64,000 nt of DNA from Granulosicoccus sp045106475 (GCA_045106475.1 JBGCEO010000068.1:1-64000); one strand, 5' to 3'. Counted from the stretch's first letter, positions 9,010 through 18,344 are shown. The notes: generated from the sequence alone by a model not told the origin. Numbers and translations: made by a program.

Positions 9010-9984
9010 ATGCTCTCCTTCATCGCAAAGCGATTGTTGCAATCACTGTTCGTCATGCTTGCCGTGAGTCTGATCGCTTTTACCCTATTTCGCTTTGTAG
9101 GTGACCCTGTTGCTCAAATGGTTGGACAGGAAACATCCCTGGAAGATCAAGCCCGCATTCGTGACTCGCTCGGGCTTAACGATCCCATCATCAAACAGTT
9201 CACTGACTTTACCCATAATCTGGCAACCGGTAACTTCGGTTATTCATACCGCACACGTCAACCTATCAGCGAATTAATCTTGAGCCGCTTACCAGCCACG
9301 CTCGAGCTCGGCTTCGTCTCTCTGATCATCTCGCTTATCGTCGGCATACCAGCCGGCATCTACACCGCATTGCATCGCGGCGGAGTGATAAGCAACGCCC
9401 TGTTGGTCTCAACACTGGTCGGGGTATCTATACCTACATTTGTCATCGGTATTTTCCTGATATATGTGTTTGGAGTTCAACTGGAACTACTACCGACATT
9501 TGGCCGTGGCGATGTCGTTGAAATAGGCTGGTGGAAGACCAATTTTTTAACCCTGGATGGCTTGCGCTCCCTGTTGTTGCCCGCTCTCACACTGGGTGTT
9601 TACCAGCTAACACTCACCATGCGATTGGTGCGATCAGAAATGCAGGATGTTATGCAAACTGATTTCATCAAGTTTGCTACGGCCCGTGGAATCAACAAGC
9701 GATCGATACACTTTAATCATGCCTTGCGAAATACCATGGTTCCGGTAATCACGATTATTGGATTGCAATTCGGAGGCATTATCGCGTTCTCAATCGTGAC
9801 TGAATCTGTCTTTCAGTGGCCCGGTATGGGACTGTTGTTTCTTGACTCAATTCGCTATGTGGATATTCCAGTTATGTCTGTCTATCTGGTCTTGATAGCG
9901 TTGATGTTCGTGGTGATCAATTTGATAGTGGACTTACTCTATGCAGTTATAGATCCACGTGTTCGAAACCGGTCAGCACACTAA
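9010..9984 (+). CDS. Dpp/Opp-type ABC importer permease 1 (DppB-like)
   Basis: A 324-residue inner-membrane permease with about six hydrophobic helices. It starts with the FIAKRLLQSL...VSLIAFTLFRFVGDP pattern of DppB/OppB proteins and carries the EAA-loop region (RSEMQDVMQTDFIKFATARGI) that contacts the ATPase. These importers carry peptides, opines, glutathione or some sugars. The gene overlaps the next permease by one base (TAATG), so the two are translationally coupled. No binding protein lies inside this operon; one of the same family is at 15980-17569 on the other strand. Confidence 0.9.
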   Translation: MLSFIAKRLLQSLFVMLAVSLIAFTLFRFVGDPVAQMVGQETSLEDQARIRDSLGLNDPIIKQFTDFTHNLATGNFGYSYRTRQPISELILSRLPATLELGFVSLIISLIVGIPAGIYTALHRGGVISNALLVSTLVGVSIPTFVIGIFLIYVFGVQLELLPTFGRGDVVEIGWWKTNFLTLDGLRSLLLPALTLGVYQLTLTMRLVRSEMQDVMQTDFIKFATARGINKRSIHFNHALRNTMVPVITIIGLQFGGIIAFSIVTESVFQWPGMGLLFLDSIRYVDIPVMSVYLVLIALMFVVINLIVDLLYAVIDPRVRNRSAH

Positions 9985-10901
9985 TGTTAAGTTTTATACG
10001 CCGCTACTCAGTCGAAAATGAGCTACTTTATCTTTTCCTGCGAAGCAAGGTAGCCCAGTTAGCAGCGCTGATCGCCGTGCTGATGATCGGCGGTGCAGCA
10101 CTTGCCAGTCTCATAGCACCAACAGATCCTTATGATCTAACCAGCTACGACTTGCTTGACTCATTACTACCACCGACCTGGGTCGAAGGAGGAGACGAGC
10201 GCTTTATCATTGGTACAGATGATCAAGGCCGCGATCTGCTGTCAGCCATACTGTATGGCACACGACTCTCCCTGCTGGTGGGCCTACTCTCTGTTGCATT
10301 TGCCAGCGTGCTTGGGGTTACTGTTGGTTTAATGGCAGGGTATCTGGGCGGTAGGTTCGACGCGTTCGTGATGCGAATAGCAGATGTTCAGCTAAGCTTG
10401 CCAGCTATTCTAACTGCGCTGCTTATCGACGGTATAGCTCGTGGCATTCTGCCACAGCAACGCCATGACGATTTGATGATAGTCGTACTAACAGTAGCAA
10501 TAGGATTATCTTTATGGGTTAACTTTGCGCGCACCGCACGTGCATCAACCTTTGTTGAGAAAAACAAAGAGTATGTGCAAGCGACAGAGATCATGGGTAT
10601 GCACCCACTGCGCATTATGTTCGTGCAGATATTACCGAATATTCTTGGACCTATTATGGTTATCCTGACGGTTGATCTGGCGGTGGCCATTCTTCTGGAA
10701 GCAACACTGTCTTATCTTGGTGTCGGCGTGCCGCCCAACCAACCGTCTCTGGGAACCTTGATTCGTATAGGGACAGAATATTTGTTTTCAGGTAACTGGT
10801 GGATCGTAGCGTTTCCCAGCTTGACACTTATCATTCTAATTGTGTCTGTCAACGTGCTGGGCGATTTTCTTCGCGACGCATTGAATCCCAAACTCAGGTA
10901 G
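9984..10901 (+). CDS. Dpp/Opp-type ABC importer permease 2 (DppC-like)
   Basis: A 305-residue permease with the family layout: an N-terminal helix, the FIIGTDDQGRDLLSAILYGTR segment typical of DppC/OppC, about five further helices, and an EAA loop (KNKEYVQATEIMGMHPLRI). It pairs with the upstream permease to form the transmembrane channel. The ATG overlaps the stop of the first permease, and the stop lies 9 bases before the ATPase ATG. Substrate class is open (peptide, opine or oligosaccharide). Confidence 0.9.
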   Translation: MLSFIRRYSVENELLYLFLRSKVAQLAALIAVLMIGGAALASLIAPTDPYDLTSYDLLDSLLPPTWVEGGDERFIIGTDDQGRDLLSAILYGTRLSLLVGLLSVAFASVLGVTVGLMAGYLGGRFDAFVMRIADVQLSLPAILTALLIDGIARGILPQQRHDDLMIVVLTVAIGLSLWVNFARTARASTFVEKNKEYVQATEIMGMHPLRIMFVQILPNILGPIMVILTVDLAVAILLEATLSYLGVGVPPNQPSLGTLIRIGTEYLFSGNWWIVAFPSLTLIILIVSVNVLGDFLRDALNPKLR

Positions 10902-10910
10902 TTGCAGCCG

Positions 10911-12674
10911 ATGACGACGCTAATCGATGTGCAAAACCTCACCGTCCGAATTCCCAGTCGATTCGGCGAGTTCACAGCCGTAGAACAGGTTGACCTGAGA
11001 GTTGAACCTGGAGAGATACACGGACTTGTTGGAGAATCCGGAGCTGGAAAATCCACAATCGGAGCCGCCATCATAGGACTGCTGCAAAGTCCTGCCTATA
11101 TTGATACAGGCTCTATACGATTGCAGGGAGAGGAACTAACCACACTCGACGATGCCCGTTACCATGGTTTGCGTGGTAAGCGGATCAGTATGATTTTTCA
11201 AGATCCACAGACATCTTTGAACCCCTTGCTGAGCATCGCAGATCAACTGATAGAAACCATTCAGCAGCATCGCAACTTAAACAATCAGCAAGCCGAAGAG
11301 CTTGCTATAGAGCTGTTAACTGAAACAGGAATCGAAAACGCCCGGCAACGTTTACATGATTACCCACATCAGTTTTCCGGCGGTATGCGACAACGTGTCG
11401 TGATTGCCTTGGCCTTGTGTACAAACCCTGAATTGATAATTGCCGATGAACCAACCACCGCATTGGATGTTTCGGTGCAAAAACAGATACTACAACTGAT
11501 CCGTGAACTTGCCGAAAAACGACAGGTCGGGTTTATCCTGATTACGCACGATATTGGTGTTATCGCGGAGATAACCGATAAGGTCACAGTATTGCGTTAT
11601 GGCCGTGTCGTAGAGACGGGTAGCACCACTCAGGTACTAGGTACGCCTAAAGAAGAATACACAGCTGCGTTAATGGCTGCAGTTCCAAGACTGGATAAGC
11701 GCCTGGATCGCTTCCATAATATCGTGACAGACGACAAGCGGATAGAAGGCGAAAGCAAGTGGTCAGTTAACGAAGCAAATGCCAGTCACGCTTCAAGTTG
11801 GTTACTGCAAGCAGACAGTGACGGTGCAGCGATGCAGAACAATCCAACAGACGATAGCTCTATTTTAACGCTGCGTAATCTGGATGTCAGGTTTGGGCAG
11901 TCCAGTAGTTGGTTTGGCACAAAAGAGGGCTTCAAAGCGCTATCGAATGTTTCACTACATATCGATCGCAGCGAAATTTTGGGAATCGTTGGAGAAAGTG
12001 GTAGCGGTAAGTCAACTCTTGCCAAAGCTATTGTCGGCTTGGTTAGTACGACAAGCGGCTCCATGATGTTTAAAGGCAAGGCCTTGCCAAACGCCACAAA
12101 ACGCAGCAGAAACCATCCTGCTCGGCGCCAGATTCAAATGGTTTTTCAGGACCCCTACTCATCACTCAATAATAGACGCACAGTCGAAGCGATTCTTACC
12201 GAGCCCTTGCTGTTTTATAAACTGGCCAATAAAGGTAGCGACTGCCGTCGCCTGGTCGCCTCTATGCTAGAGCTTGTTGAAATGCCTCAGCGCGCGATGC
12301 TTAAATACCCGCATCAGTTCTCTGGAGGTCAGCGACAACGTATAGCGATTGCCCGCGCACTGGTTGCCCGACCAGAATTCCTGATTTGCGATGAGCCGAC
12401 ATCAGCGCTGGATGTATCCATACAAGCGCAGATACTGAACTTGCTCAAGGACCTGCAACAGGGTTTGGGTTTGACCATCATGTTCATTAGTCACAACCTG
12501 GCGGTGGTGAGGCAAATGGCAGATCGGGTCGTTGTCTTGAGACGTGGCACTATAGAGGAAACTGCATTGAACGAATCATTCTTTGAATCGCCAAGTGCCA
12601 AGTACAGCCAGCAACTTTTGCGAGAAACACCATCACTGCACTTGCTGGACGAGGCTCGCTCAAACCCTTCTTGA
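10911..12674 (+). CDS. Fused double ATPase of a Dpp/Opp-type ABC importer (DppD-DppF fusion)
   Basis: A 587-residue protein from the ATG at 10911; a TTG at 10902 directly abuts the previous stop and is a less likely start. Two complete nucleotide-binding domains lie in tandem: Walker A GESGAGKSTIG, then signature FSGGMRQRV in the first half; Walker A GESGSGKSTLA and signature FSGGQRQRI in the second, each followed by DEPT-type Walker B segments. Many such systems have two separate ATPase genes (DppD, DppF); here they are one polypeptide, a common variant in Proteobacteria. It powers import through the two permeases encoded just upstream. Confidence 0.92.
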   Translation: MTTLIDVQNLTVRIPSRFGEFTAVEQVDLRVEPGEIHGLVGESGAGKSTIGAAIIGLLQSPAYIDTGSIRLQGEELTTLDDARYHGLRGKRISMIFQDPQTSLNPLLSIADQLIETIQQHRNLNNQQAEELAIELLTETGIENARQRLHDYPHQFSGGMRQRVVIALALCTNPELIIADEPTTALDVSVQKQILQLIRELAEKRQVGFILITHDIGVIAEITDKVTVLRYGRVVETGSTTQVLGTPKEEYTAALMAAVPRLDKRLDRFHNIVTDDKRIEGESKWSVNEANASHASSWLLQADSDGAAMQNNPTDDSSILTLRNLDVRFGQSSSWFGTKEGFKALSNVSLHIDRSEILGIVGESGSGKSTLAKAIVGLVSTTSGSMMFKGKALPNATKRSRNHPARRQIQMVFQDPYSSLNNRRTVEAILTEPLLFYKLANKGSDCRRLVASMLELVEMPQRAMLKYPHQFSGGQRQRIAIARALVARPEFLICDEPTSALDVSIQAQILNLLKDLQQGLGLTIMFISHNLAVVRQMADRVVVLRRGTIEETALNESFFESPSAKYSQQLLRETPSLHLLDEARSNPS

Positions 12675-12702
12675 GCAAGCCTCTTGTTAATCATATTGGG
12701 TA

Positions 12703-13101
12703 CTACTTGAACAAGCCCTTAGCCATATCGAGTGGGTTACCGCCACCAGTGAGACCTTCAAGCAAATTACCACCCGAACTCAATTTATCCATTAATGAAG
12801 GCATAGCCTGCGACAAAGTCTCAGCAGCTGCGCCTGAATCGACGCCTAACTTAGACGCCATTTCTCCTATCTTGTCTGCGCCCAGTGCATTGGTCAGCTG
12901 ATCAGCAGATACCGGAGCATTCTCGCCGTCTCCTAACCAGGAGCTTACCTGATCACCCAGACCGCCTTCTTTGAGTTTTTCAGCAATGCCTGCGACATCA
13001 AGGCCTTCGCCACTAGTCAGGCCTGACAGTGCTTCCATAATGCCACCGACGTCACCCATTTTATCGCCCAGCAACTCCTGGCCCATTTTTAATAAATCCA
13101 T
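12703..13101 (-). CDS. YidB-like DUF937 protein
   Basis: A 132-residue, Gly-, Leu- and Ala-rich protein with the DUF937/YidB pattern: repeated short helices, SWLGDGENAPVSADQL and a C-terminal half reading LTNALGADKIGEMASKLG, followed by a Gly-rich tail. There is no signal peptide and no membrane helix. Function is not established for the family. It is convergent with the importer ATPase gene (28 bases between stops) and divergent from the EamA permease gene that starts 58 bases away. Confidence 0.8.
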   Translation of the reverse strand: MDLLKMGQELLGDKMGDVGGIMEALSGLTSGEGLDVAGIAEKLKEGGLGDQVSSWLGDGENAPVSADQLTNALGADKIGEMASKLGVDSGAAAETLSQAMPSLMDKLSSGGNLLEGLTGGGNPLDMAKGLFK

Positions 13102-13159
13102 TCTTATTCCTCTTTAGTTTTACGCAACAAATTAATCCCACCAAGCCTACACTCAGTGG

Positions 13160-14080
13160 ATGTCTACAACAGCCCTTCTAGGATACACAAACACTGACAA
13201 GCAGGGAGCTTTTGCCGTCACTGCTGGCGCAGCCGTGTGGGGGCTGTTCTGGATACCCTTACGCTATCTAAATGACACAGGAATTGGCGGATTATGGGCT
13301 GTTGCGCTGGTTACAGCCATGGCAACAGTGCCTGCCATAGCCGTTATGCTGTGGAAGCGCGAATCAGGTGAATTGTTAAAAAAAGATACATGGCTGCTCG
13401 GGATGGTTCTCGGACTTGCGACCGTGCTCTATTTTGTCGGCGTTCTCTACTCGGATGTCATTCGAGTTATATTTTTATTCTACCTGCTGCCTCTCTGGAC
13501 AACGCTCTCCGCCCGTATCATCTACAACGAGCCAATAACACGAGCTCAACTGCTGGTTATTAGTGCTGCCCTATGCGGTCTATGGTTGCTGCTCGGTGCA
13601 GGGTCAACACTGCCAGTTCCGCAGAACCTGGGCGACTGGTGTGGCCTGGGTGCCGGGTTTTGCTGGGGCATCAGCCTATCATTGCTGAGAGGACGCACAG
13701 AATCCTTACCTTTTTCCAGCTGCGCAACCACTCTAATTGCAGCGCTCATTGTGGCTCTATTGTTTGCAATTGGCTTGAATCAGTTGGTTGACGACGATCA
13801 ACTGTCGATAGCAGTCCCGACAATTGCTGAACTGACTAATGTATGGCTGATTGCGATGGTGTTTGGTGCCGCCGTTTTATACCCGGCAATGATCAGTCAA
13901 GTCTGGGGAGCCAGGCGAATACCAGCTCCCACTGCTGCTCTGCTTACGATGACTGAGATAATCGTAGCGACACTATCAGCTGGCCTCTTGATCGGTACTG
14001 AACTTGAACCCGTTTCCATAATCGGTGGTGTGATCATCGTACTCGCAGTTTGTATTGATTTGATCACTCGCAAAAACTGA
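13160..14080 (+). CDS. EamA/DMT-superfamily permease
   Basis: A 306-residue, ten-helix hydrophobic protein with the two-fold EamA repeat: the first half has GLFWIPLRYLND and the VIRVIFLFYLLPLWTTL helix, and the second ends with PAPTAALLTMTEIIVATLSAGL, a typical EamA motif. It is probably an exporter or exchanger of a small metabolite (amino acid, nucleotide sugar or drug); the substrate is unknown. It stands alone between the YidB-like gene and the convergent GH16 gene. The stop codon is followed immediately by the octamer repeat arrays. Confidence 0.85.
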   Translation: MSTTALLGYTNTDKQGAFAVTAGAAVWGLFWIPLRYLNDTGIGGLWAVALVTAMATVPAIAVMLWKRESGELLKKDTWLLGMVLGLATVLYFVGVLYSDVIRVIFLFYLLPLWTTLSARIIYNEPITRAQLLVISAALCGLWLLLGAGSTLPVPQNLGDWCGLGAGFCWGISLSLLRGRTESLPFSSCATTLIAALIVALLFAIGLNQLVDDDQLSIAVPTIAELTNVWLIAMVFGAAVLYPAMISQVWGARRIPAPTAALLTMTEIIVATLSAGLLIGTELEPVSIIGGVIIVLAVCIDLITRKN

Positions 14081-14127
14081 GCTGCTTTGCTGCTTTGCTG
14101 CTTTGCTGCTTTGCTGCTTTGCTGCTT
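14081..14127. repeat. Octamer tandem repeat, unit GCTGCTTT
   Basis: Starting on the base after the EamA stop codon, the octamer GCTGCTTT is repeated five times exactly and a sixth time lacking its last T. It directly adjoins a second octamer array with unit GAACGCTT. No gene covers it; the open frames seen across it are artefacts of the repeat. Confidence 0.97.
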
Positions 14128-14199
14128 GAACGCTTGAACGCTTGAACGCTTGAACGCTTGAACGCTTGAACGCTTGAACACTTGAACACTTGAACGCTC
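14128..14199. repeat. Octamer tandem repeat, unit GAACGCTT
   Basis: Nine consecutive 8-base units: six GAACGCTT, two GAACACTT and one GAACGCTC. The array lies head-to-tail with the GCTGCTTT array and ends 9 bases before the stop of the convergent GH16 gene. Both arrays share unit length, and the CTT end is common to the two units. Replication slippage is the simplest source, and copy number may vary between strains. Confidence 0.97.
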
Positions 14200-14208
14200 G
14201 AAAATAGA

Positions 14209-15834
14209 CTAGCGCTGATACACACGTATATAGTCAATCTCGAACTTTGCCGGAAATACGGTCGTGCTATCGGCGGGTCCGGGGAAATTCCCTCCCACAG
14301 CCAGGTTGGCGATGATGTACATCTGTTCATCGGACACCTGATCACCTTCGAGCCGAGCAGTTTCTACATCGTCCACAAACCACACAATTAAACCTGGCTC
14401 CCAATCTACTCGATAGGTATGAAAATCCTTAGAGAAATCGTCGATACCTGAGCGCAGTTCGGTCGACACTCTATCAGTGAAGAAACCATCCCCGTCATTA
14501 TCCTGCTGATAGTGATACGCGTGATTGGCGGTGGTGAGCTGATCACCGATTGCCTCGATGATGTCAATTTCAGGATCTTCTGGCTGATCTTGCTTGTAGT
14601 AGGCATTTAACAACCAGAATGCACTCCAGAGTCCCTTACCGGCTGGCATACGCGCCCGGGCTTCCACTCGTCCATATTTAAATCTGAAGGAGTTATAACT
14701 GGTAATTATTCCAGAAAGGTAAGGTTGGCGATTAAGCGCAAAACTATTATCTGCCGTGTTAAGTACCCGGGTGGTTTGATCAACAAGATTGCCATCCGCA
14801 TCGAGTGCGACGACCCTGAACTTACGATCTACACCGGGTATCAAGTCATCAATAAATAAAGACCTGCCATCCGTGTTTACTATGAATTCGTTATTGTCAT
14901 AAATATCATAACGACGTGCGCCTCTTACCGAATTCCAGGATATGTCTGCAGTAAACTTGGAATAGATAGAAGCGCGAATAAGCAGACGATCGGATGGAGC
15001 ATCGGCTGCCGTTGTACCATCGCCGGTATTGAGTACCACCTCTTGGCGAATGATCTCTTCTTCACAACGATCAAACGCCACTACCTCGTATGCATAATTC
15101 CTACCTTCTTCAAGACCTACATCATATAGGCTATTAAAGCCAACACCTTGCAGTGAGCGATAAAGCACACCATCCCTGTAAACCTCATAACGCGAAGCAC
15201 GATTTGGCGTTGACCAACTAAGCTCAGCCACCTGTGGCGCATAGACTCGTGAAGTAACACCCAGCGTAAAAGCTTCGTCAGCGAACGGCCTGGAGCGTTC
15301 AGTGGTATTAATGGTGAGTTGAGCGGCAACCAGGTGATTGCCGGCCTGATCCCGTGCAACCACTTCATACGCGTAATCAATACCCTCACGCAAACTACTT
15401 TGCAGGAACGAACCACCTGTGGCTGTTCCCTGGAACACATCATCACGATACACGTCATAGCGCACTGCATTGACAGGTGTTCGCCACAGCAGCTCTATCG
15501 TATCCTCCGAATAGATAGAGCGAGTTAAATAAAGCCGGGATCTATCAAACGGTGTCTTGATAGCCTCGATGGACAACACACCGTTCGCTAGCCTGAACGG
15601 GTCATAGTCAAACTGACCTTCGTTCACGTAATACTGCGTCTCATTGTTGATGATAACGCCAGGGCCCCACAAAAATTCTGTAGTCCAGCGACCTCGATCA
15701 AGGGTGCTACCACTGAAATTCTCCTCAAACACTAATTGATACTCTGCTTGAGGATCGGGCAGCTTGCAGGTATCAGCGTGCGTGCTGAAAGCGAAAAAGT
15801 ATGCGCTCAGGAACAGTAAGCAGCGGCTTTGCAT
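14209..15834 (-). CDS. Secreted GH16-family glucanase with FN3-like modules inserted in the catalytic domain
   Basis: A 541-residue exported protein from the ATG at 15834, which gives a clean signal peptide (SRCLLFLSAYFFAFSTHA). A longer frame to 15930 adds 32 residues ahead of the signal and is unlikely. The GH16 fold begins at about residue 31 (YQLVFEENFSGSTLDRGRW) and runs to GVLSIEAIKTP at about 95. It is then interrupted by three similar ~75-residue modules (about 104-177, 194-270, 286-360), each with W-x6-RYDVYRD-like and Y-x-VVA-x-D motifs as in fibronectin type III domains. The GH16 core resumes with FRFKYGRVEARARMP and the catalytic EIDIIE (422-427), and ends as the family does. It likely hydrolyses beta-1,3-glucan such as laminarin. 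It stands alone in transcription. Confidence 0.88.
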   Translation of the reverse strand: MQSRCLLFLSAYFFAFSTHADTCKLPDPQAEYQLVFEENFSGSTLDRGRWTTEFLWGPGVIINNETQYYVNEGQFDYDPFRLANGVLSIEAIKTPFDRSRLYLTRSIYSEDTIELLWRTPVNAVRYDVYRDDVFQGTATGGSFLQSSLREGIDYAYEVVARDQAGNHLVAAQLTINTTERSRPFADEAFTLGVTSRVYAPQVAELSWSTPNRASRYEVYRDGVLYRSLQGVGFNSLYDVGLEEGRNYAYEVVAFDRCEEEIIRQEVVLNTGDGTTAADAPSDRLLIRASIYSKFTADISWNSVRGARRYDIYDNNEFIVNTDGRSLFIDDLIPGVDRKFRVVALDADGNLVDQTTRVLNTADNSFALNRQPYLSGIITSYNSFRFKYGRVEARARMPAGKGLWSAFWLLNAYYKQDQPEDPEIDIIEAIGDQLTTANHAYHYQQDNDGDGFFTDRVSTELRSGIDDFSKDFHTYRVDWEPGLIVWFVDDVETARLEGDQVSDEQMYIIANLAVGGNFPGPADSTTVFPAKFEIDYIRVYQR

Positions 15835-15979
15835 GGGCAGTGTAAATCGACTCAAGAAGATATCTTGAATACTACAACGCCGAACAATAGCCCCCGACGG
15901 TAGGATTACCGACGAGGGCAGATTGATCACAAAATTTTACGTTGTGAAAACCGGATTGCAGGTTTTACGAGCCAAGCGC

Positions 15980-17569
15980 CTAGTTAATAGTTACCCAGCG
16001 CAAAATGAAAAAATTATCGCTACGCTGCGTCAACTCAACATTATCTTTTGATGCCCAGATCAAAGGCTGTACATACAATGGAATATAGGCATTGTCGTCT
16101 TGCATCGCACCATGCACCTCATCGACCATCGCCTGGCGTTTGCCTTCATCCAGCTCAGTCTGAATCATCGGCAACAGTTCATCGATACGTGCATTTGAAT
16201 ATCCACCAAAATTCCAGCTACCGAGTTTCTTTTCAGAGTTCGGTGTTGAAGCCAGGAAACGTATCGGGTGTTCTGCATCAAACGTTCCCGGTGACCAGCC
16301 CAGCAGATACATATCGAATTTGTCTTCACGCAGCTCTGGCCAGTAATTTCTGACCGGCATGCTCGACAGCTTGGCCTTCAAACCCACTTTTGCCATCATC
16401 GATGCGGCAGCCTTGCAAATAGATTCATCGTTGATGTATCGATCATTAGGGCACTGCAGACCAAAGCTGAATCCATCTGGATACCCGGCCTCAGCCAATA
16501 GTGATTTGGCAGCTTCTGGATCGTATGGAAGTCTGGTACTCAAACTTGTGGAATAGCCATTCATGTTAGCTGACACAAGCTGAGAGGCAGCTTGTGCATT
16601 CCCCAACATGATCTTGGATATCAAGGTATCAACATTGATCGATTGGTAAGCAGCCTGACGTACCCGCACATCCTGAAATGGATTTTTACCTTCCACATCG
16701 TCGGAGAACATCAGGGCATCTGAGTCGTGCTTGAAACCGAACATGATGACCCGTGCCTCGATACCTTCGTGGACAGTGAAGCCCGAGCGCTCTTTCATAC
16801 GGGGTACATCCTGCAGCGGAATGGGTGATATGAAATCAATTTCCCCGGATAATAAAGCCGCCATGCCAGTAGCACTTTGACCAATGGGTGTGAAGATCGC
16901 CTTGGTGATATTGGATTCAGCTGTATCCCACCAATCGGCAAAAGGTGTTAGCTCGGTGCGCACACCGGGGTCTCTCATAGACACGGTATAAGCGCCAGTG
17001 CCGTTGGCATTACGAGTGGCAAAATTCTCTGCCTCTTTGGAGGGGCGCTGAGCAGCATTGGAATCAGCCCAGTCACGATCCATGATCATGAAATTAGCAA
17101 TGGAACTGGGGAATAATGGATTAGGCGCTTTGGTAAGAAAATCAATTGTGAGTTCGTCAATAACCCTGACTTCACTGACAGGCGCAAACCAGGAGCGTGC
17201 ATCAGACTCTTCCGAAGAGGCCCTCTCATACGAGAACAACACATCATCGGCTGTAAACGCGGCGCCGTCGTGAAAGACAACACCTTCGCGCAAGTTGAAT
17301 CGCCAACCACCTTCCTCAAGCTTCTCCCAACTCTTTGCCAACGCAGGTTCAATCTGCATTTGCTTGTCTCGACGAACCAGCCCTTCATAAACGTTATTGA
17401 GAAACCCCAGAACCGGAGCGGTATTACTGGCATGCGGATCGAGAGTCTGCGGATCAGTAGTACCAGCCCAGCGAAACGTTTCTGCGTGACTGCTTAGTGG
17501 TATGGCCGCACTCAATCCAGCGGCAAAAAACCATGCAAGCTGTTTTGTTGTTGTGTATCTACGCTTCAT
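15980..17569 (-). CDS. Periplasmic solute-binding protein, family 5 (Dpp/Opp type)
   Basis: A 529-residue protein with a Sec signal peptide (KRRYTTTKQLAWFF...SSHAE) and the SBP family 5 layout: WAGTTDPQTLDPHASN near the N-terminus, the NVYEGLVRRDK segment, VVFHDGAAFTADDVLFSYERA (the family signature region) and a long two-lobed body. It would deliver a peptide, opine or similar ligand to a Dpp/Opp importer. The only matching permease/ATPase set in the window is at 9010-12674 on the other strand, which lacks its own binding protein, so the two may work together despite the intervening genes; this is inference. A DsbA-like isomerase gene lies 31 bases upstream on the same strand. Confidence 0.92.
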   Translation of the reverse strand: MKRRYTTTKQLAWFFAAGLSAAIPLSSHAETFRWAGTTDPQTLDPHASNTAPVLGFLNNVYEGLVRRDKQMQIEPALAKSWEKLEEGGWRFNLREGVVFHDGAAFTADDVLFSYERASSEESDARSWFAPVSEVRVIDELTIDFLTKAPNPLFPSSIANFMIMDRDWADSNAAQRPSKEAENFATRNANGTGAYTVSMRDPGVRTELTPFADWWDTAESNITKAIFTPIGQSATGMAALLSGEIDFISPIPLQDVPRMKERSGFTVHEGIEARVIMFGFKHDSDALMFSDDVEGKNPFQDVRVRQAAYQSINVDTLISKIMLGNAQAASQLVSANMNGYSTSLSTRLPYDPEAAKSLLAEAGYPDGFSFGLQCPNDRYINDESICKAAASMMAKVGLKAKLSSMPVRNYWPELREDKFDMYLLGWSPGTFDAEHPIRFLASTPNSEKKLGSWNFGGYSNARIDELLPMIQTELDEGKRQAMVDEVHGAMQDDNAYIPLYVQPLIWASKDNVELTQRSDNFFILRWVTIN

Positions 17570-17600
17570 ATATCTGTTCCCTGTTTTGACCTATTGGATG

Positions 17601-18191
17601 TTAGCTCTGCAGCGCTCGTTCAAGAAAATCGAGGCGATCCTGCCCCCAGAACAACTCGCCATCTAAAACGTATGTTGGTGAACCAAACACATCCCTGTCA
17701 TGTGCTTGTTTAGTAGTATCCATGAGTTGCTGTTTCATCGAATCACTGTTGGCGGCACTTAGAAGAGCTGCACCATCCAGCCCACACTCATTGGCTATAT
17801 CACGCAATGTGTCCGGATCTGCCAGGTTCCGTTCATCACGCCAAACCGCTGTCAACATAGCATCGCTTAGCGATGCAGCGGCATCGACACTTGATGCGTA
17901 AACCATGCAGGCAGCTGTTGTCTGATCCACCGGAAAGAAAGCCGGCTCAAGATTCATTGGCACGTCAAGATGGGCCGACCAGCGCTTGAGCTCGTCCATG
18001 CGATAACGTTGGCGCGATGGGTGCCGCTTTGCAGGAGGCAAACCACCCATATTGCCAAAGGTCTGACCGACATCGATAGGCAGGTAGTTGACTGTTATAC
18101 CCGTTCGATCCTTGAGACTGTTGAAGCGCTCTATGGCCAGATAACTCCACGGAGAAATCAGGAAATGGTAATAATCAACAGTCTTCGACAC
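17601..18191 (-). CDS. DsbA-fold 2-hydroxychromene-2-carboxylate isomerase-like protein
   Basis: A thioredoxin/DsbA-like protein of about 196 residues, taken from a GTG at 18191. A frame open to 18419 would add 76 residues unlike the family and would overlap the divergent MFS gene. It begins VDYYHFLISPWSYLAIERF, and the SPWSYL segment is where glutathione-dependent HCCA isomerases (kappa-class GST-like) have their active-site serine. Later FGSPTYVLDGELFWGQDRLDFLE is the family's conserved C-terminal motif. These enzymes isomerise aromatic-ring cleavage products with glutathione, but many homologues have no known substrate, and no aromatic pathway genes are nearby. It precedes the binding-protein gene on the same strand by 31 bases. 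Confidence 0.82.
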   Translation of the reverse strand: MSKTVDYYHFLISPWSYLAIERFNSLKDRTGITVNYLPIDVGQTFGNMGGLPPAKRHPSRQRYRMDELKRWSAHLDVPMNLEPAFFPVDQTTAACMVYASSVDAAASLSDAMLTAVWRDERNLADPDTLRDIANECGLDGAALLSAANSDSMKQQLMDTTKQAHDRDVFGSPTYVLDGELFWGQDRLDFLERALQS

Positions 18192-18344
18192 AGTATATTG
18201 GCGTCCGATAAAATTCACGGTTAAGCCCAGTATACCTATAGCACTGTCGCATCCGCGACATGCTCTGATAAATCGACCGATTTTCCCGACTAAATACCAG
18301 TCAAGCACCCTTGCAAAGCACGCGCAACCTGCCAAACTCGCCCG

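Noticed and set aside
13897..14345. Open frames encoding repeated KRSSVQAF-type residues on the minus strand
   Set aside because: They are translations of the octamer tandem repeats and of the antisense of the GH16 gene, with no ribosome site.
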